Origin: Xaviernesmea rhizosphaerae
Lineage (GTDB): Bacteria > Pseudomonadota > Alphaproteobacteria > Rhizobiales > Rhizobiaceae
Direction: 5' to 3'
Assembly (NCBI RefSeq): GCF_001938945.1
Contig: NZ_MKIO01000029.1
Coordinates: 62,001 to 126,000 of the forward strand
DNA length: 64,000 bases
Numbering within the stretch: the stretch's first letter is position 1; each line of letters begins with the position of its first letter. Below, one piece after another: positions 1 to 8,695 of the stretch. The translations under genes and the position numbers were made by a program. The notes beneath the pieces were generated by a model. The model ran no database searches and was not told where the DNA came from. It saw only the letters and a program-made list of their open reading frames with translations.

Positions 1-2400
1 CTCGCGCTCGACACCCTCGCCGGCTGTCGCCGCCCACAGCTCCTCGGTCATGAAGGGCATGAAGGGATGCAGCAGCCGGTAAACGGCGTTGAGCACATAA
101 GCGACGCAGGCCTGCGCCTCCTTCTTCGCCGCCTCGTCCTCGCCGGCAAAGACCGGCTTGAGGAGCTCCAGATACCAGTCGCAGAACTGGTTCCAGACGA
201 AGCGGTAGAGGCTGCCCGCCGCCTCGTTGAACCGGTAGGTCTCCAGCGCCTCGGTCACCTCGGCCACCGTGCGCGACAGCTCGGTGAGGATCCACTGGTT
301 GATGGTCAGCACGGCGCCTTCCGGCACGAAGGCCGGATCGCTGGCCACGCCGTTCATCTCGGCGAAGCGCGTGGCGTTCCACAGCTTGGTGCCGAAATTG
401 CGGTAGCCGGCGATGCGGGCCGGGTCGAGCTTCACGTCGCGCCCTTGCGCCGCCATGATGGCCAGCGTGAAGCGCAGCGCATCCGCGCCATATTCGTCGA
501 TCAGGTCGAGCGGATTGATGACGTTGCCCTTGGACTTCGACATCTTCTGCCCGTTCTTGTCGCGCACCAGCGCGTGGACATAGACGGTGTGGAAGGGCTC
601 GTAAGGGTTGCCGTCCTGGTCCTTCATGAAATGCAGGCCCATCATCATCATCCGGGCGACCCAGAAGAAGATGATATCGAAGCCGGTGACCAGAACGTCG
701 GTCTGGTAGTAGCGGTCGAGCTCGCGCGTCTGGTCCGGCCAGCCGAGCGTGGAGAAAGGCCAGAGCGCGGAGGAGAACCAGGTGTCGAGCACGTCCTCGT
801 CGCGGGTCAGGATCTCGCCGGGCTGGAAGTTCTCGAGCTTCTCCTGAACCCAGGCCTTCCACGGACCTTCATGGGCTAGGTAGTGCTGGACGGCGGCATC
901 GAGTGCCTCTTCCTCGGTCTTCTCGACGAAGACCTGCCCATCCGGCCCGTACCAGGCCGGGATCTGGTGGCCCCACCAGAGCTGGCGGGAGACGCACCAG
1001 GGCTGGATGTTTTCCATCCACTCGAAATAGGTCTTTTCCCAGTTCTTGGGCACGAAATTCGTGCGGCCCTCACGCACGGAAGCGATGGCCGGCTCGGCCA
1101 GCGTCTTGGCATCGACGAACCACTGGTCGGTCAGCATCGGCTCGATGACCACATTGGAGCGGTCGCCGAAAGGCTGCATGATCTTCTTGTTCTCGACATA
1201 GGCAATGTCGTTGCCTTCGCCATCCTTGACCGTAACGGCCAGGCCCTCGGCATTGATCGCGGCGACGATGCGCTTGCGCGCCTCGTAGCGGTCGAGACCG
1301 CGATAGTCCTCCGGCACGAGATTGATTTCGTCGATCTCGGCCTCGCTCGGCAGGCGGCCGGAGCGGGCGATCTCCTGCGCCTGGGCGGCGTAAGTCGCGT
1401 AGTCCTCGCCATCGGCACGCATCTGCGCCTGGGTGTCCATCAGCCGGTAGAGCGGGATATTGTTGCGCTTGGCGACCTGATAGTCGTTGAAGTCATGCGC
1501 GCCGGTGATCTTGACCGCGCCGGAGCCGAAAGTCGGATCGGGATATTCGTCGGTGATGATCGGGATCAGGCGGCGATGCGCCTTCGGCCCGACCGGGATC
1601 TCGCAAAGCTTGCCGACGATCGGCTGGTAGCGCGCATCCGAGGGATGGACCGCCACCGCGCCATCGCCCAGCATGGTCTCCGGCCGGGTGGTGGCGATCG
1701 CGATATAGTCGCGCTCTTCCTGGAAGGTGACGTTGCCGTCCGCGTCCTTCTCGACATAGGTATAGGTCTCGCCGCCGGCCAGCGGATACTTGAAGTGCCA
1801 CATATGGCCGTCGGTCTCGCGGTTCTCGACCTCGATGTCGGAGATGGCGGTCTCGAACTGCGGGTCCCAATTGACCAACCGCTTGCCGCGATAGATCAGG
1901 CCTTCCTTATAGAGCGTGACGAAGACCTCAAGCACGGCCTTGGACAGGCCCTCATCCATGGTGAAGCGCTCGCGCGACCAGTCACAGGACGCGCCCAGGC
2001 GCTTCAACTGGTTGAAGATCAGCCCGCCCGACTCGGCCTTCCACTCCCAGACCTTGTCGACGAAGGCCTCGCGGCCCATGGCGCGGCGGCCGGGCAGCTG
2101 GCGCTCCATCAGCTGGCGTTCGACCACCATCTGCGTGGCGATGCCGGCATGGTCCATGCCCGGCTGCCACAGAACGTCCTTGCCGCGCATGCGCTCGAAG
2201 CGCACGAGCACGTCCTGCAGCGTGTTGTTGAGCGCATGGCCCATATGCAGCGAGCCGGTGACGTTCGGCGGCGGGATCACGATGCAGAAGGGATCGGCAC
2301 CCTCGCTTGCGCCCGCGCCGGCGCGAAACGCATTGTTGTCGTCCCAGAGCTTCGCGATGCGCGGTTCGACGGCGGCGGAATCATAGGTCTTGTCAAGCAT
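1..2400 (-). CDS. valS: Valyl-tRNA synthetase, N-terminal 800 residues (3' end outside window)
   Basis: Class I aminoacyl-tRNA synthetase that charges tRNA-Val in the cytoplasm. The frame is open from an ATG at 2400 ([15 protein letters not shown]) to the left window edge, so about 800 residues are visible and the C-terminal anticodon-binding and coiled-coil part is missing. The HIGH-type motif is seen as [15 protein letters not shown] near residue 45, the editing (CP1) domain follows in the middle, and the KMSKS loop appears as [13 protein letters not shown] (about 533-551). A DWFSS-like segment ([12 protein letters not shown]) and the tRNA-synthetase helical domain ([11 protein letters not shown]) are also visible. 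It lies downstream of popZ on the same strand, behind a hairpin. Identity is very secure. Confidence 0.97.
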   Translation of the reverse strand, partial: MLDKTYDSAAVEPRIAKLWDDNNAFRAGAGASEGADPFCIVIPPPNVTGSLHMGHALNNTLQDVLVRFERMRGKDVLWQPGMDHAGIATQMVVERQLMERQLPGRRAMGREAFVDKVWEWKAESGGLIFNQLKRLGASCDWSRERFTMDEGLSKAVLEVFVTLYKEGLIYRGKRLVNWDPQFETAISDIEVENRETDGHMWHFKYPLAGGETYTYVEKDADGNVTFQEERDYIAIATTRPETMLGDGAVAVHPSDARYQPIVGKLCEIPVGPKAHRRLIPIITDEYPDPTFGSGAVKITGAHDFNDYQVAKRNNIPLYRLMDTQAQMRADGEDYATYAAQAQEIARSGRLPSEAEIDEINLVPEDYRGLDRYEARKRIVAAINAEGLAVTVKDGEGNDIAYVENKKIMQPFGDRSNVVIEPMLTDQWFVDAKTLAEPAIASVREGRTNFVPKNWEKTYFEWMENIQPWCVSRQLWWGHQIPAWYGPDGQVFVEKTEEEALDAAVQHYLAHEGPWKAWVQEKLENFQPGEILTRDEDVLDTWFSSALWPFSTLGWPDQTRELDRYYQTDVLVTGFDIIFFWVARMMMMGLHFMKDQDGNPYEPFHTVYVHALVRDKNGQKMSKSKGNVINPLDLIDEYGADALRFTLAIMAAQGRDVKLDPARIAGYRNFGTKLWNATRFAEMNGVASDPAFVPEGAVLTINQWILTELSRTVAEVTEALETYRFNEAAGSLYRFVWNQFCDWYLELLKPVFAGEDEAAKKEAQACVAYVLNAVYRLLHPFMPFMTEELWAATAGEGVERE

Positions 2401-2497
2401 TTCGAAGCCACGAGAAAGATTGGGGTTGAGGGCCTGATAAATCGGAACGTCGCCAGCCTGTCAACTCACGCCGGATCCGGCAGAGTGGCAAACGACG

Positions 2498-2522
2498 AAG
2501 GCCCGCACTTAAGCGGGCCTTC
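2498..2522 (-). terminator. Hairpin between popZ and valS
   Basis: The arms AAGGCCCGC and GCGGGCCTT form a perfect 9-bp stem around a 6-nt loop. There is no strong T-tract on either side. It lies downstream of popZ and just upstream of valS on the minus strand, so it may end popZ transcripts or structure the valS leader. Confidence 0.45.
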
Positions 2523-2555
2523 GGAATCCCCGATTTTCAGTCGAGATAGATCTGT

Positions 2556-2596
2556 GCTGTCGCCGCTTGCGGGAAGAGGCTGGCGGCAGAGGACGG
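2556..2596. repeat. Degenerate rhizobial intergenic repeat fragment
   Basis: The stretch reads CCGCTTGCGGGAAGAGGCTG followed by GCGGCAGAGGA. It resembles the common rhizobial intergenic repeat whose usual form has a CCGCTTGCGGGGAGAAGGTG core followed by GCGGCAG. It sits in the 204-bp gap between popZ and valS. The resemblance is from memory of rhizobial genomes, not from a search. Related sequence is seen near 55208-55240. Confidence 0.45.
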
Positions 2597-2604
2597 CGTG
2601 CCCG

Positions 2605-3903
2605 TCAGCGGCGCGGGCCGCGGGCCACGCGCTCGATTTCCTCGCGCACCAGCCGCTCCACCAGCGTGGGAAGGTTGTCGTCCATCCATTCCTGCAGCAT
2701 GGGGCGCAGCATGTCCTGGGCGATCTCGTCGAAGGAGCGGCGCGGCTTGCTGTCCACGGCAATGGCGAGCTGCTCGAAGGCATGGGCCACATGCGCTCCG
2801 ACCACAGGCGAGATGATTCCGGCAACGCCGGTCAGCGGATGATCCTGCTCCTGTGCCTCGGCAGGCGCAGCCGGTTCGGCATGCGGTCCTGCCAGCTCCG
2901 TCGTCGCCGCCTCATGGGCGTCGAGCTCGGCCTCGAAGGCGTCGGCTGCGGCATGGAGCGCATCCTCCACCGGGTCGGCGGATGCCTCAGGCAGGTCCGT
3001 GACGATCTCGAAATCCTGCTCTTCCGCCTCAAAGCCTCCCGGCTCCAGGCCAATATGTGCCGGGCCGCTATGTGCCAGGTCCATGGGCGCCGGGGCCGGG
3101 CTAACGGAGATAGGCGCAGCAGGCGCAGGCTGGCCCACCCCGCGCAGGGGCTGCTGGCGCAGCGCCATGGCCTCGTCGAAGGGCAGATCCAGATCGCTGG
3201 AGCGCAGCGGCGCGGCGGCGGCCGGCTGTGCGAAAACCGAAGGCGCGGGCGCCGCGAAAACCGGCATCTCCACCGCGCGCGGCGGCTCGGCCGCTGGCGG
3301 GGCATCGAAATGCACAACGCGCGCCTGCTCGAAGCTGCGCGGGGCCGGCTCGACCGCCGGCGCGGCGCCGGCGCCGCGCTCGAAAGCGGCAAAGGCGCTG
3401 CCAGCGGAGGGCAGCGGGCGCGACGGCTCGAAGCCGGCGACAGGCACGACCGGAGAGGGCGGGGCAAAGCTGTTGGCGACGGGCGCGACCTGCGGCGCGG
3501 GGGAAGGAGCCGCGGCTGCGGCCGGGCGGGCGGCGGTATCGGCGGCACCCTCGATGCGCGCGGCAACGCTGCGCTCGGAGGCGGCGCGCACCCGCGCGGC
3601 GACATCTGCCAGCGACAGCGGCGGATTGGCGATGGCGGCCGCACCGGTATGTTGAGCGGCTTGCGGCAGGCTGGGCGCCGAGGGACGCGCCGGAGCCTCA
3701 TAGGCATCCTCGCCGAAAGCGGGAAGCCTGAGGTCGTCATCCACCGTCAGATGCACCTCTTCCGCAGCGGCGGCACCATAGCGCGGCCCGGGATCGTTGG
3801 CCGGCTGGCCGGGACCGCCGATCTCGTTGCTCTCGATGATCCGGCGGATCGAAGCAAGAATTTCGTCCATGGACGGTTCACGCGCTACGTTGCCTTGTGC
3901 CAT
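2605..3903 (-). CDS. popZ: PopZ-type polar organizing protein (DUF2497)
   Basis: Predicted polar scaffold protein that self-assembles at a cell pole and recruits ParB/centromere and cell-cycle factors. The 432-residue protein has the two conserved ends of the family. The N-terminal helix reads MDEILASIRRIIESNE (residues 12-27). The C-terminal region (about 390-432) reads FDEIAQDMLRPMLQEWMDDN then LPTLVERLVREEIERVARG. Between them lies a long Pro/Ala/acidic low-complexity linker of roughly 340 residues, much longer than in Caulobacter PopZ (177 aa in total), as expected for rhizobial homologs. In Agrobacterium the protein marks the growing pole. The start is the first ATG, giving MAQGNVAREPS. 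Confidence 0.88.
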   Translation of the reverse strand: MAQGNVAREPSMDEILASIRRIIESNEIGGPGQPANDPGPRYGAAAAEEVHLTVDDDLRLPAFGEDAYEAPARPSAPSLPQAAQHTGAAAIANPPLSLADVAARVRAASERSVAARIEGAADTAARPAAAAAPSPAPQVAPVANSFAPPSPVVPVAGFEPSRPLPSAGSAFAAFERGAGAAPAVEPAPRSFEQARVVHFDAPPAAEPPRAVEMPVFAAPAPSVFAQPAAAAPLRSSDLDLPFDEAMALRQQPLRGVGQPAPAAPISVSPAPAPMDLAHSGPAHIGLEPGGFEAEEQDFEIVTDLPEASADPVEDALHAAADAFEAELDAHEAATTELAGPHAEPAAPAEAQEQDHPLTGVAGIISPVVGAHVAHAFEQLAIAVDSKPRRSFDEIAQDMLRPMLQEWMDDNLPTLVERLVREEIERVARGPRR

Positions 3904-4230
3904 GTCGCTTTCCAGTATCCCAGCCTATTGAAATCCATCGCGCCGCTTCTGCGCGCGAAGCGGTTTGCGGCGAAATTATGCCAGTACGATCCGAGGGGAA
4001 ACCGCTCGAATCAACCCTTGACGATCATGCACAGATTTGTTCGCGCCGTCATCACGGCCGCAGCGGGAACAGCAAGGCAATCGCCAGAGGTGGCGGGTTT
4101 GCCACGGTGGTCAAAACAGGGGATAGGCCGGAGCATCGGGCTCACACCCAGGATCGGTCAGAGCCCCCCAGCCTTTTGTTTTCAGGTGGGATTTCTTCGG
4201 GGAGCGGTTCCCGCCCTGCGGACCGACGCG
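3904..4230. other. Intergenic region between tolC and popZ
   Basis: 327 bp holding the presumed popZ promoter and the 3' flank of tolC, both minus strand. An imperfect dyad, CCGCTTC with GAAGCGG (about 3952-3967), lies close upstream of popZ. I see no convincing ORF and no clear sigma-70 or CtrA consensus. Confidence 0.4.
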
Positions 4231-5625
4231 CTATCGCGCGCTGTCGATGCTTGCGCCGAAGGCCTTGTTCTTCACGGCATTATAGTGCCGCTCGGCATCA
4301 TATTCGGCCACGGGAAGACCCTGGCCCGCGACGGTGAGACGGCCGGTGGCCGCCAGCAGGGAATAGCTTGCGACCACGGCATTGCGCTGCGCGGCGGCCA
4401 GCGTCTCGCGCGCAGCCAGAACGGACTGCTGGGCATCGAGAACATCGATGGTGGTGCGCTGGCCGACCTTGCGCTCCTCGATCACGCCTGACAGCGCCCG
4501 GGTGGCAGCGGCGATGCGCTCGCGCGTTGCCAAGATCGTCGCCCGCGCGCCGTCGAGCTGGGCATAGGCCTGCATGATCGTCTGGCGCACCTCGGCGCGA
4601 ATCGAATCGACCAGGATCGCCTGCTGGCCGGCCCGCTCCTTGGCCTGGCGGATCTGGCCATATTCGGCGCCGCCCTGATAGATCGGGATTTCGATGCGCG
4701 CGGTCACCGCGGCATTGGAGCTGTTGGGCACCTCGCCCGGCTGGTCGGTCAGGCTGCGGCTGATCGAGCCCTGCAGGGTCACGCCGGGCAGCATGGTGCC
4801 CTCGGCCTGCTTGACGCGGTAATCGGCGGCATCAACCCGGTGGAGTGCCGCGGCAATCGCCGGATGTTCCTTGATGCCGGTCGCCACGGCCAGATCCAGC
4901 GTTCGGGGGAGGTTGCGCACGGCCGGCTTGGCCTGCTTGATGCCGCTTGCCGGGCTGCCGACGATCTGCAGATAGGTGGCCTCGCTCTGGCGGAGCTGGG
5001 CAATGGCGGCGGCGAGAAGCGCCTTGGCCTCGGCCGCCTGCGTTTCCGCCTGGTTGACGTCGGTCAGCGTGCCCTCGCCTAGGCGCTGGCGGCTGCCGGC
5101 GGCATCCACCTGCTGGCGCAGGAACGACAGGTTCTGCTTGCGGATGGCGACTACGTCTTGGTCGCGCGCGACATTGGCGAAAGCTTCGGCGGCCGACAGC
5201 AGGGTCGAGATCTCGTTGGCGCGCATGCTCTCGCGCTCGGCAAAGGCCGAAGCCTCGGCCACGCGCACGCTGTTCAGCGTCTGAAATCCGTCAAAGACCT
5301 GCTGGGTGATGGTGATACCGGCCGAGCGGTTGGTGTAGTCGAGCGGCTTGGCGATCGAATTCGAATCGAAGCGTACGGCCGTCCCCGTGGCATTGGCGGA
5401 AATGCGCGGACGATAGCCCGATTTGGCGATCGGCACGCCCTCGTCCACGGCACGCAGGCTGGCGCGCGCGGCGTTCAGATCCGGATTGTTGGCATAGGCC
5501 TTGGCCATGGCGCCGGCGATCGTCTCGGCGAGGGAGGCGGAGGAAAGCCCCAGAACCAGAGCCAGCGCTATACCCGCTTTTGCGATCTGAATCGTGACGA
5601 TGTGCTTCAGGGCGTTTTGCTTCAT
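4231..5625 (-). CDS. tolC: TolC family outer-membrane efflux protein
   Basis: Outer-membrane channel of type I secretion and RND efflux systems. The 464-residue protein has a signal peptide with hydrophobic core IALALVLGLSSASLA and a likely cleavage before ETIAGAMAKAY. Two tandem outer-membrane efflux repeats follow, with typical motifs NPDLNAARASLRAVDE, ITQQVFDGFQT and VLDAQQSVLAARETLAAA. Residues predicted to form coiled coils are frequent in both halves. No membrane-fusion or inner-membrane pump gene adjoins it, so it probably serves several transporters encoded elsewhere. It follows the isoaspartate methyltransferase gene after 233 bp. Confidence 0.93.
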   Translation of the reverse strand: MKQNALKHIVTIQIAKAGIALALVLGLSSASLAETIAGAMAKAYANNPDLNAARASLRAVDEGVPIAKSGYRPRISANATGTAVRFDSNSIAKPLDYTNRSAGITITQQVFDGFQTLNSVRVAEASAFAERESMRANEISTLLSAAEAFANVARDQDVVAIRKQNLSFLRQQVDAAGSRQRLGEGTLTDVNQAETQAAEAKALLAAAIAQLRQSEATYLQIVGSPASGIKQAKPAVRNLPRTLDLAVATGIKEHPAIAAALHRVDAADYRVKQAEGTMLPGVTLQGSISRSLTDQPGEVPNSSNAAVTARIEIPIYQGGAEYGQIRQAKERAGQQAILVDSIRAEVRQTIMQAYAQLDGARATILATRERIAAATRALSGVIEERKVGQRTTIDVLDAQQSVLAARETLAAAQRNAVVASYSLLAATGRLTVAGQGLPVAEYDAERHYNAVKNKAFGASIDSAR

Positions 5626-5645
5626 GGCGACTGCGGATCCGCAAT

Positions 5646-5662
5646 GCCCTCTGCGAGAGGGC
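5646..5662 (-). terminator. Short hairpin downstream of the pcm-family gene
   Basis: GCCCTCT and AGAGGGC form a 7-bp stem with a 3-nt loop, in the gap between the methyltransferase gene and tolC. There is no T-tract, so it is a weak terminator candidate or a leader structure of tolC. Confidence 0.3.
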
Positions 5663-5858
5663 TTCGGTCGGCCGCCATACCAGCGAGTCCGACGGTTTCG
5701 TCAGCCCCGGCGCCATTGCGGGGCGGCTTTCGCGGCGGCCACATCATCTGCCAGCCACCCCTCCTTATTGCCTCAGCTTCCACCGGAGGGCAAGACCCGG
5801 ACGGGAAGCCCTGAAGCGCCAGCGCCGCATCGGGCACCGGCGCGCGAGCCGCAGGGGC

Positions 5859-6518
5859 TCAGAATACGAATTCACGGGCCAGGCGGAAGCCCGGCAGCGG
5901 CTTGACGGCCGTGTTGAAGGCCGGGCTTTCGGACACGATCCCGCCTTCGCGCAGGAAGAGCTTCGCACGTGAGGCATTCCCGTAGCCGACCACGGCAACG
6001 AGACGGCCGCCATCCTTCAGCTGGGCGAAGATCGCGTCGGGAACGGTTTCGACGGCGCCATGCAGGAAGATCACCTCATAGGGCGCCCCGGCCGCATGAC
6101 CGGCTTCCAGCGGGCCTTCCACCACCGTGACATTGTCATAGCCCAGCGCGGCCAGCGTCGTCCTGGCCTGCGCGGCCAGAGCGCCATCGCTTTCCAGCGC
6201 GACGACAGAGCCGCCGATGCGCGAGAGGATGGCTGCGCCATAGCCGCTATTGCTGCCGATTTCGAGAATGGCGTCGCCCGGCTCGATCGCCGCCAGCTGC
6301 ACCAGCTTGGCGAGCGGCGAGGGCTCCATGACGTAGCGGCCACCATTGGCGGCGGAAACCTTCACATCCGTGTCGATATAGGCCAGCGCCTTCATCTCCT
6401 CGGGAACGAAGGCCTCGCGCGGCACCGTCAGAAAAGCGGAAAGCACCGGATGGGACGTGACATCCGTTGTCCGGACCTGGTTGTCGACCATTTTGATGCG
6501 TGCTGCTTCGAAATCCAT
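5859..6518 (-). CDS. Protein-L-isoaspartate O-methyltransferase family protein
   Basis: SAM-dependent methyltransferase of the PCMT/PIMT family, about 219 residues, inferred to methylate isoaspartyl residues in damaged proteins. The SAM-binding motif I is visible as ILEIGSNSGYGAAIL, and the N-terminal family signature VDNQVRTTDVTSH precedes it. The start is placed at 6518 (MDFEAARIKMVDNQ), preceded by a GAGGCAGAG stretch. The frame remains open to an ATG at 6560, but the extra 14 residues look unlike the family. The C-terminal VKPLPGFRLAREFVF is typical of the rhizobial form. Gene order with tolC and valS is common in rhizobia. True PIMT activity is not assured, because many alphaproteobacterial members are divergent. 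Confidence 0.85.
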   Translation of the reverse strand: MDFEAARIKMVDNQVRTTDVTSHPVLSAFLTVPREAFVPEEMKALAYIDTDVKVSAANGGRYVMEPSPLAKLVQLAAIEPGDAILEIGSNSGYGAAILSRIGGSVVALESDGALAAQARTTLAALGYDNVTVVEGPLEAGHAAGAPYEVIFLHGAVETVPDAIFAQLKDGGRLVAVVGYGNASRAKLFLREGGIVSESPAFNTAVKPLPGFRLAREFVF

Positions 6519-6933
6519 CTCTGCCTCGTCCCCGTGGGCGTTCGCTGCCGGAGCGCTCATGCCCTCCTGCGGTCTCTACGCTCATATTGCGGCGCAGGCG
6601 GCGTTTCAAGCCGCGAATGTTGCGCGAGCGCTTCGCCGCGCATGTTTCGCATCATGCCGTGACCTCCCGCGAGGGGCAAGAGCCGCTGCAATCGGGGTCG
6701 CGAGGCCCGCGCGAGCACCCTGCCCCGCTCGCGTCTTTTATGAGGATCCTCTCCTAGGCCGCGGGATAATCTTGTGTTTCCAGGATTTCTGACCGAACTC
6801 ATCCGGCCCAGCCACAGTCCTTCGCCTGCAGCGATCATGCGCAACGGTCCGTCCGCAGCAAAAAGCCGGCCGGCGGATCGGGTTCTTCGCCGCGTGGCAG
6901 TGCGATGCGGCAGGCGGGATAAGGCAGCGGCGC
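6519..6933. other. Gap between exbD and the pcm-family gene
   Basis: 415 bp carrying the presumed promoter of the pcm-family gene and the exbD 3' flank. A 95-residue minus-strand frame (6557-6844) overlaps the pcm-family start, is Arg-rich and has no recognisable domain, so I do not call it. A GCCGGCCGGC palindrome lies at about 6865. I see no tonB gene here. Confidence 0.4.
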
Positions 6934-7359
6934 TCAGCGCGCCGGCATGCCCTCGAGACCGACAAGCGCGATGCGCTGATAGCCGGCGCGCTGGATCCTG
7001 TTCATCACATCCATGAGCGCCCCGTAATCAACGGATTTGTCGGCGCGCAGCAGCACGCGGGTCTCCCGGTTGCCGCCGGTCTGCGCCTGAAGGGCCGCGG
7101 CGAAGGCCTGCTCGCTGACGGTCTCATTGCCGATGGCGAGACTGCGGTCGGCCTTGAGCGTGACGAAGGCGGGCTTGTCGTCGCGCGGCGCCGGGCGCGC
7201 GGCCGATTGCGGCAGATCCACCTTCAGATCGACGGTGGCGAGCGGGGCCGCCACCATGAAGATGATCAGGAGCACCAGCATCACATCGATGAAGGGCGTG
7301 ACGTTGATCTCGCTGTTTTCCGCAAGGTCGTCGCTGTTTTCATTGAGCTTGGCCGCCAT
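6934..7359 (-). CDS. exbD: ExbD/TolR-type biopolymer transporter subunit
   Basis: Inner-membrane subunit of a proton-driven motor that energises TonB-dependent outer-membrane transport. The 141-residue protein has a short cytoplasmic N-terminus, one membrane helix (FIDVMLVLLIIFMVAAPLA) with the essential Asp of the motor family in INVTPFIDVML, and a periplasmic domain ending in RAGYQRIALVGLEGMPAR. It follows exbB with 2 bases between stop and start, so the pair is one operon. It could in principle be TolR, but the upstream ExbB with its N-terminal extension favours ExbD. Confidence 0.92.
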   Translation of the reverse strand: MAAKLNENSDDLAENSEINVTPFIDVMLVLLIIFMVAAPLATVDLKVDLPQSAARPAPRDDKPAFVTLKADRSLAIGNETVSEQAFAAALQAQTGGNRETRVLLRADKSVDYGALMDVMNRIQRAGYQRIALVGLEGMPAR

Positions 7360-7361
7360 GG

Positions 7362-8366
<1,005 letters not shown>

Positions 8367-8408
8367 GACGAGTTCTCCCTGCGACGCCCGCTTCGGCGCG
8401 GCGAATGT

Positions 8409-8531
8409 CATACGGTTTCCGGCCGATCGCTTCGCGAACCGGAAACAAGAACCAACGAAAATCTCTGGCAGGAAGGCCAGATTTTCGATGGAAGGCGTAC
8501 GGTTTTCGGTCTGATCAACCGGAAACCGTAT
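8409..8531. repeat. Composite palindromic repeat upstream of exbB
   Basis: Two hairpins lie in the exbB leader or promoter region. The first (8415-8446) pairs GTTTCCGG with CCGGAAAC. The second (8498-8530) pairs TACGGTTTTCGGT with ACCGGAAACCGTA, with one G.T mismatch. The outer arms also match each other over 13 bp: ATACGGTTTCCGG at 8410-8422 and its exact complement at 8519-8531. The inner GATCGCTTCGCGA recurs at about 12954-12966. This looks like a dispersed palindromic repeat family, though an operator role is possible given its position. Confidence 0.6.
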
Positions 8532-8695
8532 CAGTCCAGCGGGCTGATCTCGACCTTTGCCAACCGCTCGCAAAATCCCCGAGGGCCAACAATCAAAATC
8601 ATGAGGATCACTGAATAAGCGAATGTTTTCCATTGGAATTTTCGAAATTGCCGTTTGATCCCCAGAGCGCGGCAGATCGGCATCACCTGTCAAAT

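Noticed and set aside
883-4491. 1202-codon plus-strand open frame
   Set aside because: It is antisense to valS and popZ, spans their gap and has His/Arg/Asp-rich composition. High GC content removes stop codons from the complementary frame of real genes.
6557-6844. 95-codon minus-strand frame upstream of the pcm-family gene
   Set aside because: Arg-rich, overlaps the methyltransferase start and has no domain or clear ribosome site.
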